Shown piece by piece: positions 25,315 through 35,167 of a stretch of 64,000 nt of DNA. The notes under the pieces were generated by a model, which made no database searches, was not told the DNA's origin, and worked only from the letters and a program-made list of their open reading frames with translations. The stretch is from Rhodospirillaceae bacterium (GTDB lineage: Bacteria > Pseudomonadota > Alphaproteobacteria > Rhodospirillales > Casp-alpha2), in NCBI GenBank assembly GCA_016845145.1, contig JAERTE010000129.1:27509-91508 (forward strand). Reading direction: 5' to 3'. How positions within the stretch are numbered: position 1 is the first letter of the stretch; each line of letters opens with the position of its first letter. The position numbers were made by a program, and so were the translations under genes.

Positions 25315-25332
25315 GCACCGGGAAACCGAATT

Positions 25333-25869
25333 TTGATATTTGAATACAGTGTGCTCGCGGCGGTGACGGTGGGGTTCGTGGTTTCCATGTACTATTGCCT
25401 GATCACCGGCATATCACCGATCCCAAGCTCGCGCATTTCCACCAACCACATTCTGGATATTGCGCCGGAGCAAGTTATCGGCGATATCCTGGAATTAGGT
25501 GCGGGGTGGGGGACCTTGGCGTTTCCGTTGGCAGGGCTATATCCGGGGAACCGTATCCTTGCCTACGAACTATCACCGGTACCGTGGCTGTTCATGAAAA
25601 TTCGATGGCTGGTGTACCGCCGCGGCAACTTGGATATTCTAAGGCGTGATTTCCGAAATGCGCCCCTCGAAGGTGTCGGTTTGGTCGTCGCCTACCTGCA
25701 TTCCGAAGGCTTGGCCAAGGTGCGCGACAAGATGGAGCGTGAACTGAAACCGGGCACGCTCGTGGTCAGCAACGTGTTTGATATCCCTGGCTGGACGCCC
25801 GAGGCCAAGCACGGGTTGGATGATTCTTTCTGTCCGCAGGTGTATCTCTACCGCGTTCCAGGCGCCTGA
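25333..25869 (+). CDS. Membrane-anchored SAM-dependent methyltransferase-like protein
   Basis: Protein of 178 residues. It has one N-terminal hydrophobic helix (about 5-24) and then a class I methyltransferase-like fold. SAM motif I is DILELGAGWGTLAFPL, with the acidic residue of motif II in LAYELSP. The C-terminal strands are short, so the domain is compact and the substrate is not evident. The visible start is a TTG, 18 bp after argC on the same strand. Confidence 0.7.
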   Translation: MIFEYSVLAAVTVGFVVSMYYCLITGISPIPSSRISTNHILDIAPEQVIGDILELGAGWGTLAFPLAGLYPGNRILAYELSPVPWLFMKIRWLVYRRGNLDILRRDFRNAPLEGVGLVVAYLHSEGLAKVRDKMERELKPGTLVVSNVFDIPGWTPEAKHGLDDSFCPQVYLYRVPGA

Positions 25870-25989
25870 CTTGGGCAAAAGCGTGCACCCAATCGGGCTG
25901 CGACAAAAGATTACATTTCGAACAAACTAACGCGACAAACGGCAGCTATTCTTCGTGTCGAATTCAACAGGCGCTTCAGGAGAATTTCC

Positions 25990-26544
25990 ATGCCGACCGA
26001 CAATCATCAGGCCGCCTACGGCCGCAAAACCATTGTGCTTCACTGGGGAATGGCGCTGCTGTTCATCGTCGCGTTCATCCTTGGCCAAGTGATGGAGGAA
26101 CTGCCGCGCGGGCCCGAGAAGCTGTCCGTGCTGGGCTGGCACCTGTTGGTTGGCGGCGCGGTATTCCTCCTGGCGTTGCCGAGGTTGATGCGTCGACGCA
26201 AGCTCCGTGTGTTCCGCGACCAAGGAGCGCCATGGGAACGCGGCACCGCAAAGGCCGTTCATTTCGTCCTTTACGCCCTCATGATCGTGCTGCCGCTATC
26301 GGGATTCCTGGCCGGTGCCAGCTTACCGGCGACAATTCCGCTTCCTGGCGGATTTGAGCTCTCGCCGCTGTTTTCATCACCGTGGTTGCACGAAGCCATG
26401 GAAGAAACCCACGAGTTCCTGGTTGTCGCTTTGGTTTGGGGGGTTGGGCTGCACATTGCCGGCACGCTTTGGCACAAGTTCATCAAACGCGATGGCGTAG
26501 CCGGCCGCATGTCGCCGTTCGCCCGGAAACATAGCGCAAGCTAG
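25990..26544 (+). CDS. Cytochrome b561 family protein
   Basis: Integral membrane di-haem cytochrome of 184 residues with four helices. Candidate haem ligands are the histidines in TIVLHWGMALL, GWHLLVGG, KAVHFVLYAL and EETHEFLVV / GLHIAGTLWH. Such proteins move electrons across or along the membrane; the partner is unknown. Its stop overlaps that of the convergent HAD gene by 4 bp. Confidence 0.9.
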   Translation: MPTDNHQAAYGRKTIVLHWGMALLFIVAFILGQVMEELPRGPEKLSVLGWHLLVGGAVFLLALPRLMRRRKLRVFRDQGAPWERGTAKAVHFVLYALMIVLPLSGFLAGASLPATIPLPGGFELSPLFSSPWLHEAMEETHEFLVVALVWGVGLHIAGTLWHKFIKRDGVAGRMSPFARKHSAS

Positions 26545-27155
26545 GGGCCGAGCAACGACAAGGACTGGAGCGTTCGCCGCGCCTGCGTCACCCCCTTGAC
26601 TTCGCGCGCGGCCATTCCGGCAGCTTCAGCGGCCGAAACGTTGATATGGTTGTCATCCAGAAACGCAATACGCCCGGCCTCGCAATCGAATGCTCCAATG
26701 GCTATTTCGTAGACTGCGGGGTCGGGCTTCATCACTCCAAGTTCGAAAGAGGCGAGGCAGACATCGAACATGTCATCAAAGCCGAATGCCTCGTTTTGCG
26801 TCTGCCAATGAAATTCGCCAATGTTGCTGAGGCACCCTACGCGGACGTCGGGGCACAAATCGGCAAGCAACTGCCTAGCGCCCGGATACAAACCGACGGC
26901 CCAATCGCGGTAAGCGGCGAGAAAGGCTTCCGCCGAAATATCGAGGCCGCGACTGTCGATCATGCCGGCGGCGAACGCTTGCGTGGATATGCGCCCGGTT
27001 TCGTAATCGCGAAGTACGGGGCAGGTGTGCCAAATAGCGGCGATTTCATCCGGGTCGTACGTTCCGACGAGCACGCCTTGTCGCTCGGCTCCACCCAATT
27101 CGACCAAGACACCGCCCAGATCGAATAGAACGGCATCGAAAGCGGCGGACATCAA
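26541..27155 (-). CDS. HAD-family hydrolase (YihX-like)
   Basis: Phosphatase-like protein of 204 residues. Motif I is FDLGGVLVEL, with the nucleophile Asp; Gly replaces the second Asp, as is common in the YihX branch. Motif II is CLSNIGEFHW, the Lys is in GVMKPDPAVYE, and motif IV is FLDDNHINVSAA. It probably dephosphorylates a sugar phosphate or nucleotide. Its ATG overlaps the parE stop by 4 bp, so it is translated behind parE. Confidence 0.88.
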   Translation of the reverse strand: MMSAAFDAVLFDLGGVLVELGGAERQGVLVGTYDPDEIAAIWHTCPVLRDYETGRISTQAFAAGMIDSRGLDISAEAFLAAYRDWAVGLYPGARQLLADLCPDVRVGCLSNIGEFHWQTQNEAFGFDDMFDVCLASFELGVMKPDPAVYEIAIGAFDCEAGRIAFLDDNHINVSAAEAAGMAAREVKGVTQARRTLQSLSLLGP

Positions 27156-29251
27156 ACGTCGATGTCGTCGACGAACTCGGCGTTTTCCTGGATGAACTTG
27201 AAACGTTTTTCCGGGTTGCGGCCCATGAGCGCATCAACGAGACGTGCAGTATCCTTGGCTTCGAGGATTTCCTCGTCGTTGTGACCCGCCGGTACCGTGA
27301 CGCGCGCCAGGGTGCGCCGCGCCGGATCCATGGTGGTTTCCTTGAGTTGTGCAGGCGGCATTTCGCCCAACCCCTTGAAGCGGCTGATCTCCACCTTGGC
27401 ACGACCAGCGAAATCGCCGGCCATCAGTTCATCCTTATGCGCATCGTCACGGGCGTAAGCGATGTTGCCGCTTTGAGACAATCTGTAGAGCGGCGGCAGG
27501 GCCAAATACAGGTGTCCTCCATCTACCAATCCCGGCATTTCCTTGTAGAAGAACGTCATCAACAGCGAGGCGATATGCGCGCCATCGACGTCCGCATCCG
27601 TCATGATGATGATCTTGTCGTAACGCAGATCATCTTCCATGAATGCATCGCCAAGCCCACAACCCAAGGCCTCAATCAGGTCGGAGAGTTCCTGGTTGGC
27701 CTTCATCTTGTCGGCGGTGGCGCTGGCGACATTGAGGATTTTGCCGCGCAATGGCAGAACGGCTTGAGTCTTACGGTCCCGCGCCTGTTTGGCGGAACCA
27801 CCGGCCGAATCGCCCTCGACGATGAACAATTCCGTGCCCTCGCGCGTGTTGTTCGAACAATCTGAAAGCTTGCCCGGCAAACGCAGCCGCCGCGTCGCGG
27901 ATTGACGTTTGGTTTGTTTCTGCTCGCGTTTTTTGAGCCGGAATTCAGCGCGTTCAATCACATGCTCCAGCAATGCTTTCGCTGCATCGGGCGCGCCCGA
28001 AAGCCAATGATCGAAATGGTCCCGCACAGCGTTTTCCACCAGCCGCTGCGCTTCGGCCGTGGACAATTTATCTTTGGTTTGGCCCTGAAATTGAGGGTCG
28101 GCAATGAACACCGAGAGCATCACACAGGCGCCACCTGTGACATCATCGCCGGAAATTTTCGCCGCCTGTTTGTTGCCCACCAACTCGCCATAAGCCCGGA
28201 GTCCCTTGGTCAAGGCGCCGCGCAATCCCAATTCGTGGGTGCCGCCGAGCGGCGTCGGCACGGTGTTACAGTAGGAATTGAAAAACGGGTTCTCGTCCAC
28301 GGGCCAGGCAATGGCCCATTCCGCCTTTCCGGAACCGCCATTGAGTTTCGACTCACCGGAAAACGGCACCGGCGTCATGGTTTTGCGAGTCCCCAATGCC
28401 GACATCAGATAGTCCGACAGCCCACCCGGAAAATGCAGCACGGCCGTCTCCGGCGTATCATCGTCGCCCTTGAGCAATTTCGGATCGCATGACCAACGGA
28501 TTTCGACGCCACGGAACAGATACGCCTTAGAGCGCGCCATGCGGTACAGAAGGGACGGCTTGAAATGCGCGCGCGACCCAAAAATTTGCGGATCGGGATG
28601 AAAAGTCACCGTCGTACCCCGGCGATTGCGTGCCGTGCCGGCCTGGGTGAGGGCACTCGTTGCATGCCCGCGGCTGTAGGACTGTTTCCAGACCTTCTGG
28701 TCACGCGCCACTTCGACTTCAAGGTGGTCGGACAAAGCATTAACCACGGAAACACCGACGCCATGTAATCCGCCCGATGTCTCATAGGCGTCACCTGAGA
28801 ATTTACCACCGGAATGCAGCGTGGTCAGAATCACCTCGAGGGCCGACTTATCCTTGTACTTGGGATGTGGATCAACAGGAATGCCACGGCCATTGTCGGA
28901 TATAACGACGGCCTGATCTATGGTCAGTTCGACCTCAATACGGCTGGCGTGGCCGGCAACGGCCTCATCCATTGAGTTATCCAAAACCTCCGCGGCAAGA
29001 TGATGGAGCGCGCGCTCATCCGTGCCGCCAATATACATGCCGGGCCGAAGGCGAACCGGTTCAAGGCCTTCCAAAACCTCGATATCGGCAGCGGTATAGG
29101 CACCGTCACTGGCAGCGGTCTTGTTTCCGGATTTCTGGTTTTTTTTGACAGCTTCTTTCTGCGGAGCGGCACTCGGACGTTTGGCGGGTTTTTCAGGCTT
29201 TTTGGCCTTACCCTTGCCGACGGCCCCTGCTTGAAACAAATCGGTCTGCAT
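27152..29251 (-). CDS. parE: DNA topoisomerase IV subunit B
   Basis: ATPase subunit of topoisomerase IV, 699 residues. The N-terminal extension is Lys-rich (about 1-45). The GHKL ATPase has EVLDNSMDEA, ISDNGRGIPVD and GGLHGVGVSVVNALS. The TOPRIM domain has IVEGDSAGGSAK and MTDADVDGAHI. The C-terminal residues match ParE better than GyrB: length about 700, without the GyrB insert. It works with ParC, not encoded here, to decatenate chromosomes. The HAD gene follows with a 4-bp overlap. Confidence 0.95.
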   Translation of the reverse strand: MQTDLFQAGAVGKGKAKKPEKPAKRPSAAPQKEAVKKNQKSGNKTAASDGAYTAADIEVLEGLEPVRLRPGMYIGGTDERALHHLAAEVLDNSMDEAVAGHASRIEVELTIDQAVVISDNGRGIPVDPHPKYKDKSALEVILTTLHSGGKFSGDAYETSGGLHGVGVSVVNALSDHLEVEVARDQKVWKQSYSRGHATSALTQAGTARNRRGTTVTFHPDPQIFGSRAHFKPSLLYRMARSKAYLFRGVEIRWSCDPKLLKGDDDTPETAVLHFPGGLSDYLMSALGTRKTMTPVPFSGESKLNGGSGKAEWAIAWPVDENPFFNSYCNTVPTPLGGTHELGLRGALTKGLRAYGELVGNKQAAKISGDDVTGGACVMLSVFIADPQFQGQTKDKLSTAEAQRLVENAVRDHFDHWLSGAPDAAKALLEHVIERAEFRLKKREQKQTKRQSATRRLRLPGKLSDCSNNTREGTELFIVEGDSAGGSAKQARDRKTQAVLPLRGKILNVASATADKMKANQELSDLIEALGCGLGDAFMEDDLRYDKIIIMTDADVDGAHIASLLMTFFYKEMPGLVDGGHLYLALPPLYRLSQSGNIAYARDDAHKDELMAGDFAGRAKVEISRFKGLGEMPPAQLKETTMDPARRTLARVTVPAGHNDEEILEAKDTARLVDALMGRNPEKRFKFIQENAEFVDDIDV

Positions 29252-29387
29252 ATTGATCCTGGTCGTTAAAGCGATGTTCTTCAGATAGCCGCATCCTAAT
29301 CAAGGCTGCCCCCCGGCTGCAAGCATGATAGGGTATATTTGTGGATTAATCGTTACTATATATTGTTAATTTTCCTGGAGAATGACC

Positions 29388-29798
29388 ATGAACAGTGAAC
29401 CCTCGTCCGTACTCGAGGAACCGCGCGGCGAATTGGCACTGAGAACACTGGCCATGCCGGGCGACACCAACCCTGCCGGAGACATTTTCGGCGGGTGGCT
29501 CATGGGACAAATGGACATTGCCGGTGGCATCGCTGCCGGTATGCGTGCGCAGGGCCGGGTGGCAACGGTTGCCGTGGATGGTTTTGTTTTTCACAAACCT
29601 GTACATGTGGGCGATGTCGTATGCTGCTATGGCGACGTACTGGAAATCGGTCGAACTTCGATCAAACTGCTGATCCAGGCTTGGGTCCTAAGGGGCCGAC
29701 AAGCCGGCGACCGCGTGAAAGTAACCGAAGGCATCTTTACCTTTGTCGCCATCGACGAGAATCGCCAAAAACGCCCAGTCCCACCCGAAATCAACTGA
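29388..29798 (+). CDS. Acyl-CoA thioesterase (YciA family)
   Basis: Hotdog thioesterase of 136 residues. The N-terminal block RTLAMPGDTNPAGDIFGGWL is the acyl-CoA hydrolase signature with the catalytic Asp. VDGFVFHKPVHVGDVVCCYG follows. I chose the second ATG, at 29388, because GGAG lies 8 nt upstream; for the ATG at 29382 the distance would be only 2 nt. It probably hydrolyses short- to medium-chain acyl-CoA in the cytoplasm. Divergent from parE. Confidence 0.92.
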   Translation: MNSEPSSVLEEPRGELALRTLAMPGDTNPAGDIFGGWLMGQMDIAGGIAAGMRAQGRVATVAVDGFVFHKPVHVGDVVCCYGDVLEIGRTSIKLLIQAWVLRGRQAGDRVKVTEGIFTFVAIDENRQKRPVPPEIN

Positions 29799-29813
29799 TC
29801 AACACGCCCCAGG

Positions 29814-29897
29814 TCAGCTGATCAACAAGAAAGTGTAACCTGCGAAAGCCATCGCGGACAGGGCGGCAAAATCTCGGAACAAAGAGCTGATATCCAT
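29814..29897 (-). CDS. SOS-regulated 27-residue membrane peptide (SidA-like candidate)
   Basis: Tiny gene encoding MDISSLFRDFAALSAMAFAG plus YTFLLIS, 27 residues. Residues about 10-26 form one hydrophobic helix, preceded by Arg8-Asp9. The ATG at 29897 has a strong GGGGAG site 7 nt upstream. Upstream is a complete promoter (TTGACA-N18-TAATTT), and the spacer contains GTTC-N7-GTTC, the known LexA box of alphaproteobacteria. Expression should therefore be silent until DNA damage. The closest functional parallel I know is SidA of Caulobacter, a 29-residue inner-membrane SOS-induced inhibitor of division. The similarity is in size, topology and control; sequence homology is not claimed. A toxin-like or other SOS peptide is the alternative. 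Confidence 0.75.
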   Translation of the reverse strand: MDISSLFRDFAALSAMAFAGYTFLLIS

Positions 29898-29938
29898 GGT
29901 GCATCTCCCCAAAACGGTAGAATTCAATGTTGGCATTA

Positions 29939-29968
29939 AAATTAGAACAAATAGCGAACATTTGTCAA
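29939..29968 (-). promoter_or_regulatory. LexA-controlled sigma-70 promoter of the 27-residue peptide
   Basis: On the minus strand, the -35 box TTGACA is at 29963-29968, the -10 box TAATTT at 29939-29944, and the spacer is 18 bp. The LexA box GTTC-GCTATTT-GTTC (29945-29959) fills the spacer next to the -10 box, where bound repressor would block RNA polymerase. The predicted leader is about 34 nt. Confidence 0.82.
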
Positions 29969-30108
29969 ACTAAAATTGAACATTGTAAGTTTCAGATAGT
30001 AAGCTCTTGAATCCACATGAACTTTTAAGCACCCTGAATCGACGGGCGATTCCAATCCGTTCGCATGATCGTTTGCAGTTGGTGTAAATTTGGGCGAGGC
30101 AACGTTCG

Positions 30109-30495
30109 ATGTTTGTACGGTTTTCTCAATGTGTCGCTGCTGCAGCTTTTCTCGTAGCGTCGCTACCGGGATTGGGGCTTGCCGGTGATCCGTCGGTACT
30201 CGACGTTAAAGTCAGCCCCAACGGTGACGGCACTTACGGGTTCTCGACCACCGTCTTCCACAAAGACACCGGCTGGAAACATTACGCCGACAAATGGGAT
30301 ATCATCGGACCGGATGGCGAGGTGATCGCTACTCGTGTGCTTTATCACCCGCATGTCGACGAACAACCGTTCACTCGGTCCTTGGGACGCGTTGCCATAC
30401 CGGTCGGACTGCGGGAAGTGATGGTGCGGGCGCATTGCAGTGTCGATGGCGATGGCACGCGCACGTTTCGGGTAAAGCTGCCGCCGCGCCGTTAA
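30109..30495 (+). CDS. Exported hypothetical protein
   Basis: Predicted secreted protein of 128 residues. It has an N-terminal signal peptide (VAAAAFLVASLPGLGLAG) and a beta-rich mature domain. The segment FSTTVFHKDTGWKHYADKWD is followed by RVLYHPHVDEQPFTRS. Several His residues suggest possible metal or ligand contact, but I do not recognise a named family. The gene is divergent from the SOS peptide gene, sharing a 211-bp intergenic region. Confidence 0.78.
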   Translation: MFVRFSQCVAAAAFLVASLPGLGLAGDPSVLDVKVSPNGDGTYGFSTTVFHKDTGWKHYADKWDIIGPDGEVIATRVLYHPHVDEQPFTRSLGRVAIPVGLREVMVRAHCSVDGDGTRTFRVKLPPRR

Positions 30496-30520
30496 ACCGA
30501 ACAGATTTTTCACCCTAGAC

Positions 30521-30562
30521 AAAGTAAAGCGGCCGCCTCGATGGGGGTATCGAGGCGACCGC
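30521..30562 (-). terminator. Terminator of the glnB-glnA operon
   Basis: A 14-bp, almost perfect stem (30529-30542 with 30549-30562, 6-nt loop) is followed on the minus strand by TTTACTTT. It lies 60 bp after the glnA stop. Confidence 0.8.
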
Positions 30563-30621
30563 TCTGCCGCAAATCGGTCAGGAGAAGGTGGGGGTACCGT
30601 CTCCGTGAGTTTGGCTCATTC

Positions 30622-32046
30622 CTACGATGAGTAGTACATCTGCCACTCGACCGGATGCGGGGTATGTTCGAAGTTGTAAACCTCTTCCCACTTCAAGTCC
30701 ATATAACCATCGATTGCATCGTCGGTAAAGACATCGCCTTTCTTAAGAAATTCGCGATCCGCATCGAGAGCTTCGAGCGCCTGGCGAAGGGAGCCGCAAA
30801 CCGTCGGGATTTCGGCCAATTCCGCCGGCGGCAGGTCGTAGAGATCCTTGTCCATGGCATCACCCGGGTGGATCTTGTTCTGAATACCGTCAATACCGGC
30901 CATCAGCATGGCGGAGAATGCCAGGTAGGGATTGGCAACGGCGTCGGGGAAGCGAACCTCGACACGTTTGCCGTTGGGCGACGACGCGAACGGGATGCGG
31001 CAACTGGCGGAACGGTTACGCGCCGAATAGGCCAACAGCACCGGTGCCTCGAAGCCCGGGATCAACCGCTTGTAGCTGTTGGTCGCCGGGTTGGTGAAGG
31101 CATTGAGCGCACGTGCGTGCTTGATTATGCCGCCAATGTAGTAGAGCGCCGTTTCCGACAAATCCGCGTAGCCCGAGCCCGCGAACAGCGGCTTGCCGTC
31201 CTTCCAGATGGACTGGTGACAGTGCATGCCCGAGCCGTTGTCACCGGCCACCGGTTTCGGCATGAAGGTCGCCGTCTTGCCGTAAGTATGCGCCACCATA
31301 TGAACCACGTACTTGTAGATCTGCTGATTGTCGGCGTTGTCGACCAACGTCGAGAAGGTCATGCCCAGTTCGTGCTGTGAGGGCGCCACTTCGTGGTGAT
31401 GCTTGTCCATGTTGAGGCCCATTTCCTGGGCAACCGTGACCATCTCGGCACGCAGGTCGTGGCTGGCATCCACCGGCGGCACCGGGAAATAACCGCCCTT
31501 AACGCCCGGACGATGTCCGATGTTGCCGCCTTCGGGCAGGATTTCGCCCGACACGTAGGGACCTTCTTCGGATGAGAACTCGAAAAAGCAGTTGTTCATC
31601 TGCACGTCAAAACGCACATCGTCGAACACGAAGAACTCGGCCTCGGAACCGAAATAGGCGGTATCGCCGATGCCCGTCGACTGCAGGTAAACTTCGGCTT
31701 TCTTGGCGATGGAGCGGGGGTCGCGGTTGTAGGTCTGACCCGTGGTCGGCTCCATGATGTCGCAGTTCATGATCATCATGGGCTGCGCGGCGAAGGGGTC
31801 CATGACAGCAGATCCGGCATCGGGGATCAGCGCCATATCCGACTCATTGATCGCTTTCCAGCCGGCAATCGACGAGCCGTCGAACATAATGCCGTCAGCA
31901 AACGCGTCTTCGTTGATGAATTCGGCACACATGGTGAGATGCTGCCATTTGCCGCGTGGATCGGTAAAACGGAGATCCACGAAGGGGATATCCTCATCCT
32001 TCAAAAGCTGTAGAACGTCAGCGGATGTTTTGCAGTTGAGAGACAT
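30622..32046 (-). CDS. glnA: Glutamine synthetase type I
   Basis: Dodecameric glutamine synthetase of 474 residues, forming glutamine from glutamate, ammonia and ATP. Recognisable blocks are [18 protein letters not shown], the ATP-binding region [14 protein letters not shown], and the adenylylation site KDLYDLPP with its Tyr, so activity should be switched off by adenylyltransferase. It lies 69 bp downstream of glnB on the same strand and ends before a strong hairpin terminator. The sigma-54 promoter ahead of glnB probably drives both genes under nitrogen limitation. Confidence 0.98.
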   Translation of the reverse strand: MSLNCKTSADVLQLLKDEDIPFVDLRFTDPRGKWQHLTMCAEFINEDAFADGIMFDGSSIAGWKAINESDMALIPDAGSAVMDPFAAQPMMIMNCDIMEPTTGQTYNRDPRSIAKKAEVYLQSTGIGDTAYFGSEAEFFVFDDVRFDVQMNNCFFEFSSEEGPYVSGEILPEGGNIGHRPGVKGGYFPVPPVDASHDLRAEMVTVAQEMGLNMDKHHHEVAPSQHELGMTFSTLVDNADNQQIYKYVVHMVAHTYGKTATFMPKPVAGDNGSGMHCHQSIWKDGKPLFAGSGYADLSETALYYIGGIIKHARALNAFTNPATNSYKRLIPGFEAPVLLAYSARNRSASCRIPFASSPNGKRVEVRFPDAVANPYLAFSAMLMAGIDGIQNKIHPGDAMDKDLYDLPPAELAEIPTVCGSLRQALEALDADREFLKKGDVFTDDAIDGYMDLKWEEVYNFEHTPHPVEWQMYYSS

Positions 32047-32115
32047 ATTCGGTATTCCTTTTTTTCCTCAGGTCATTCATTCGATCACTCGGTGATCGTG
32101 GATAAATTTACAAAC

Positions 32116-32613
<498 letters not shown>

Positions 32614-32725
32614 CTATTCCATGAAATTAGAGACTTACATGGCTTACTTGAATCGGAAAAGAACCCGAATGCATCGCCCAAGTGATTAAAACTTATGCAA
32701 TTGTTTATTTCATCATCACTTCGCC

Positions 32726-33898
32726 TCAGTCACTCGCTAAACAAGTGCGGATCAAATCGATGGCGCGCTCTATATTTTCTGTCGAGTTCGCGTACGAAAA
32801 CCGGAGATATCCTTCACCTTGCGCACCGAAGCTGGTGCCGGCAATCGTAGCGACGCCAGCCTCGTTCAAAAGCTTATCTTGCATCTCGCGAGCCGAGTAG
32901 CCGGTGCCCTCGATATTGGGAAACGCGTAAAACGCCCCGCCGGGCTCCGTGCACCGGAAACCGGGGATTTGATTGAGAGCGCGAACAATCACCCGGCGGC
33001 GTTCATCGAAAGCGGCGACCATGGTGCCGACAGCGTCCTGCGGGCCTTCCAGTGCGGCAATGCCGGCGAACTGCGCTGACGCATTGACGCAACTGTGGCA
33101 ATTGATCGAGAGCCGCGTCGCCGGTTCAATCAAATCCGCTGGCCACACGCCATACCCCATGCGCCAGCCGGTCATGGCATAGGTTTTCGACCAGCCGTCG
33201 AGCAAAATCAGGCGGTCGCGCAGGCTTTCATACCCCAGCAAACTGACATGCTCGCGCCCGTCATAGAGCATGCGGCCGTATATCTCGTCCGACATCACCA
33301 CAACATCCGGGTGTGCTTCGAGGCCGGCAACCAGCTTGTCCATCTCTTCTCTGGGCACCGTGCCGCCCGTGGGGTTGGCCGGGCTGTTAATAATCATCAA
33401 TCTGGTTTTCGGCGTGATCAGGGCCAACACTTCCTCGGCACTGAAAGAAAATCCGTTTTCCTCGTGCAGCGCCATGGGGACGGGCGTCGCGCCGGAGAAA
33501 TTGATCACCGATTCGTAAATCGGGAAACCCGGATTGGGGTAGATGATTTCCGCTCCCGGCTCACCGAACATCAAGATTGCGAAAAACATCGTCACCTTGC
33601 CGCCCGGTACGATCATCACATGTCCCGGATCGATCTCAACACCCCGGTATTTGGCGATATCTGCCGCCACCGCTTCGCGGAGTTCCGGGATGCCGTTTGC
33701 TGGCGTATAGCCATGGTGACCGTCTTTTAAGGCCTTGGCCGCGGCATCGACGATATGGTCGGGCGTTTTGAAATCGGGCTGGCCAATACCTAAGTTGATG
33801 ATGTCTTTTCCCCCAGCCGCCAAGGCATTGGCACGCGCCAAGACCTCAAAGGCCGATTCCGTTCCCAGCCTCGACATCGCCGCCGTCATTGTTGCCAT
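32726..33898 (-). CDS. Pyridoxal-phosphate aminotransferase (AspC/AatA-like)
   Basis: Fold-type I aminotransferase of 390 residues. The N-terminal block INLGIGQPDFKTPDHIVDAA, the substrate loop NSPANPTGG, DEIYGRMLYDG and the PLP-lysine segment LDGWSKTYAMTGWRMGY are typical of the aspartate/tyrosine/alanine transaminase subgroup. The amino donor is not certain. It starts 51 bp from the divergent start of a second aminotransferase, with which it shares a promoter region. Confidence 0.92.
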   Translation of the reverse strand: MATMTAAMSRLGTESAFEVLARANALAAGGKDIINLGIGQPDFKTPDHIVDAAAKALKDGHHGYTPANGIPELREAVAADIAKYRGVEIDPGHVMIVPGGKVTMFFAILMFGEPGAEIIYPNPGFPIYESVINFSGATPVPMALHEENGFSFSAEEVLALITPKTRLMIINSPANPTGGTVPREEMDKLVAGLEAHPDVVVMSDEIYGRMLYDGREHVSLLGYESLRDRLILLDGWSKTYAMTGWRMGYGVWPADLIEPATRLSINCHSCVNASAQFAGIAALEGPQDAVGTMVAAFDERRRVIVRALNQIPGFRCTEPGGAFYAFPNIEGTGYSAREMQDKLLNEAGVATIAGTSFGAQGEGYLRFSYANSTENIERAIDLIRTCLASD

Positions 33899-33948
33899 TC
33901 GTCTCGTTCCTTTTGAAAGTTGCCCCCGATTTGCGTTATGGGGACTGT

Positions 33949-35136
33949 ATGGTACACAGCCTAATCATGAAACCCGCGAATTCCATCCTATCGGGCTACG
34001 GCGTTACGGTTTTTGAGACCATGTCACGCTTGGCCATTGAAACCGGCGCCATCAACCTGGGCCAAGGCTTCCCGGACGAAGACGGGCCTGAAGAATTGCG
34101 CCGTCTGGCCGCCGAAGCCGCCATTGCCGGTCCCAACCAATATCCGCCGATGCTCGGCATCCCGGAACTGCGCCAGGCCGTCGCCGCCCATAACAAACGC
34201 TTCTACGACCTCGACGTCGATTGGCAGACAGAGATCATGGTTACGTCCGGCGCCACCGAAGCGCTGGCGGACTGCATGCTGGCCCTGATTGAACCCGGCG
34301 ACGAAGTCGTGATGATTGAGCCGTTGTACGATTGCTATCTCCCCATGGTGCGCCGCGCCGGCGGCGTGCCGAAACTGGTCCGCATCGAGCCGCCCAACTG
34401 GGCGTTGCCACGCGATGCGTTGGCAGAGGCTTTCTCCGACAAAACCAAACTCATTCTCCTCAATTCGCCGCACAATCCGGCGGCCAAAGTGTTCGACGGT
34501 GACGAATTGCAATTCATCGCGGATTTGGTGCAAAAACATGACGCCTATGCCGTTTGCGACGAGGTTTACGAACATCTGGTGTTCGACGGCCAGCCGCACG
34601 TCCCACTGATGACACTCGACGGCATGCGCGAGCGCTGCGTGCGCATCGGCTCGGCTGGCAAGACGTTTTCCATGACATCGTGGAAAGTCGGTTACATGAC
34701 CGCGCCGGCGCATCTATTGGGCGCCATCTCGAAAGCCCACCAGTTCGTCACCTTCACCACGCCCAGTTGCCTGCAGCGCGCTGTCGCCGCCGGGCTTGAA
34801 CACGAAGACAGCTACTTCGCCGGGCTTTGCGCCTCGCAACAATCGAAGCGCGACCGTATCAGTGAAGCACTTGAAAGTGCCGGGTTCGAGACCCTGAAGA
34901 CGGAAGGCACCTACTTCCTGTCCGTCGACATCCGCTCCGTCGGGTTTGAGGGCGACGACGTGGCGTTTTGCGAGCACATTATCCGCGAAGCCGGCGTTGC
35001 CGCGATCCCGATGAGCGCTTTTTATCAGGACGGCGGCGTTAGGCACTTCGCCCGCTTTTGCTTTTGCAAGAGAGACGATGTCCTCGATGCCGCGACGGAG
35101 AAACTGGGACAACATTTCAGCGCGCAAGCCGCGTAA
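33949..35136 (+). CDS. Aminotransferase class I/II (methionine/kynurenine/DapC-like)
   Basis: PLP aminotransferase of 395 residues. It begins with SGYGVTVFETMSRLAIETGA and INLGQGFPDEDGPEE, and has NSPHNPAAKVF, CDEVYEHLVFDG and the PLP-lysine block GSAGKTFSMTSWKVGY. These features fit the branch containing methionine and kynurenine aminotransferases and succinyldiaminopimelate aminotransferase. The start at 33949 is chosen from a GGGGA site 4-5 nt upstream; ATG at 33967 is an alternative. The ThDP enzyme gene follows after 31 bp, probably on the same transcript, which suggests shared amino-acid or keto-acid metabolism. Confidence 0.9.
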   Translation: MVHSLIMKPANSILSGYGVTVFETMSRLAIETGAINLGQGFPDEDGPEELRRLAAEAAIAGPNQYPPMLGIPELRQAVAAHNKRFYDLDVDWQTEIMVTSGATEALADCMLALIEPGDEVVMIEPLYDCYLPMVRRAGGVPKLVRIEPPNWALPRDALAEAFSDKTKLILLNSPHNPAAKVFDGDELQFIADLVQKHDAYAVCDEVYEHLVFDGQPHVPLMTLDGMRERCVRIGSAGKTFSMTSWKVGYMTAPAHLLGAISKAHQFVTFTTPSCLQRAVAAGLEHEDSYFAGLCASQQSKRDRISEALESAGFETLKTEGTYFLSVDIRSVGFEGDDVAFCEHIIREAGVAAIPMSAFYQDGGVRHFARFCFCKRDDVLDAATEKLGQHFSAQAA

Positions 35137-35167
35137 TTCATCACAGCAGAGCAGGGGAGAGAGCGCC

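Noticed and set aside
29795..29825. Two CTGATCAA repeats between the thioesterase and the SOS peptide.
   Set aside because: Each is mostly the short palindrome TGATCA. The pairing is too weak for a terminator, and no T run follows.
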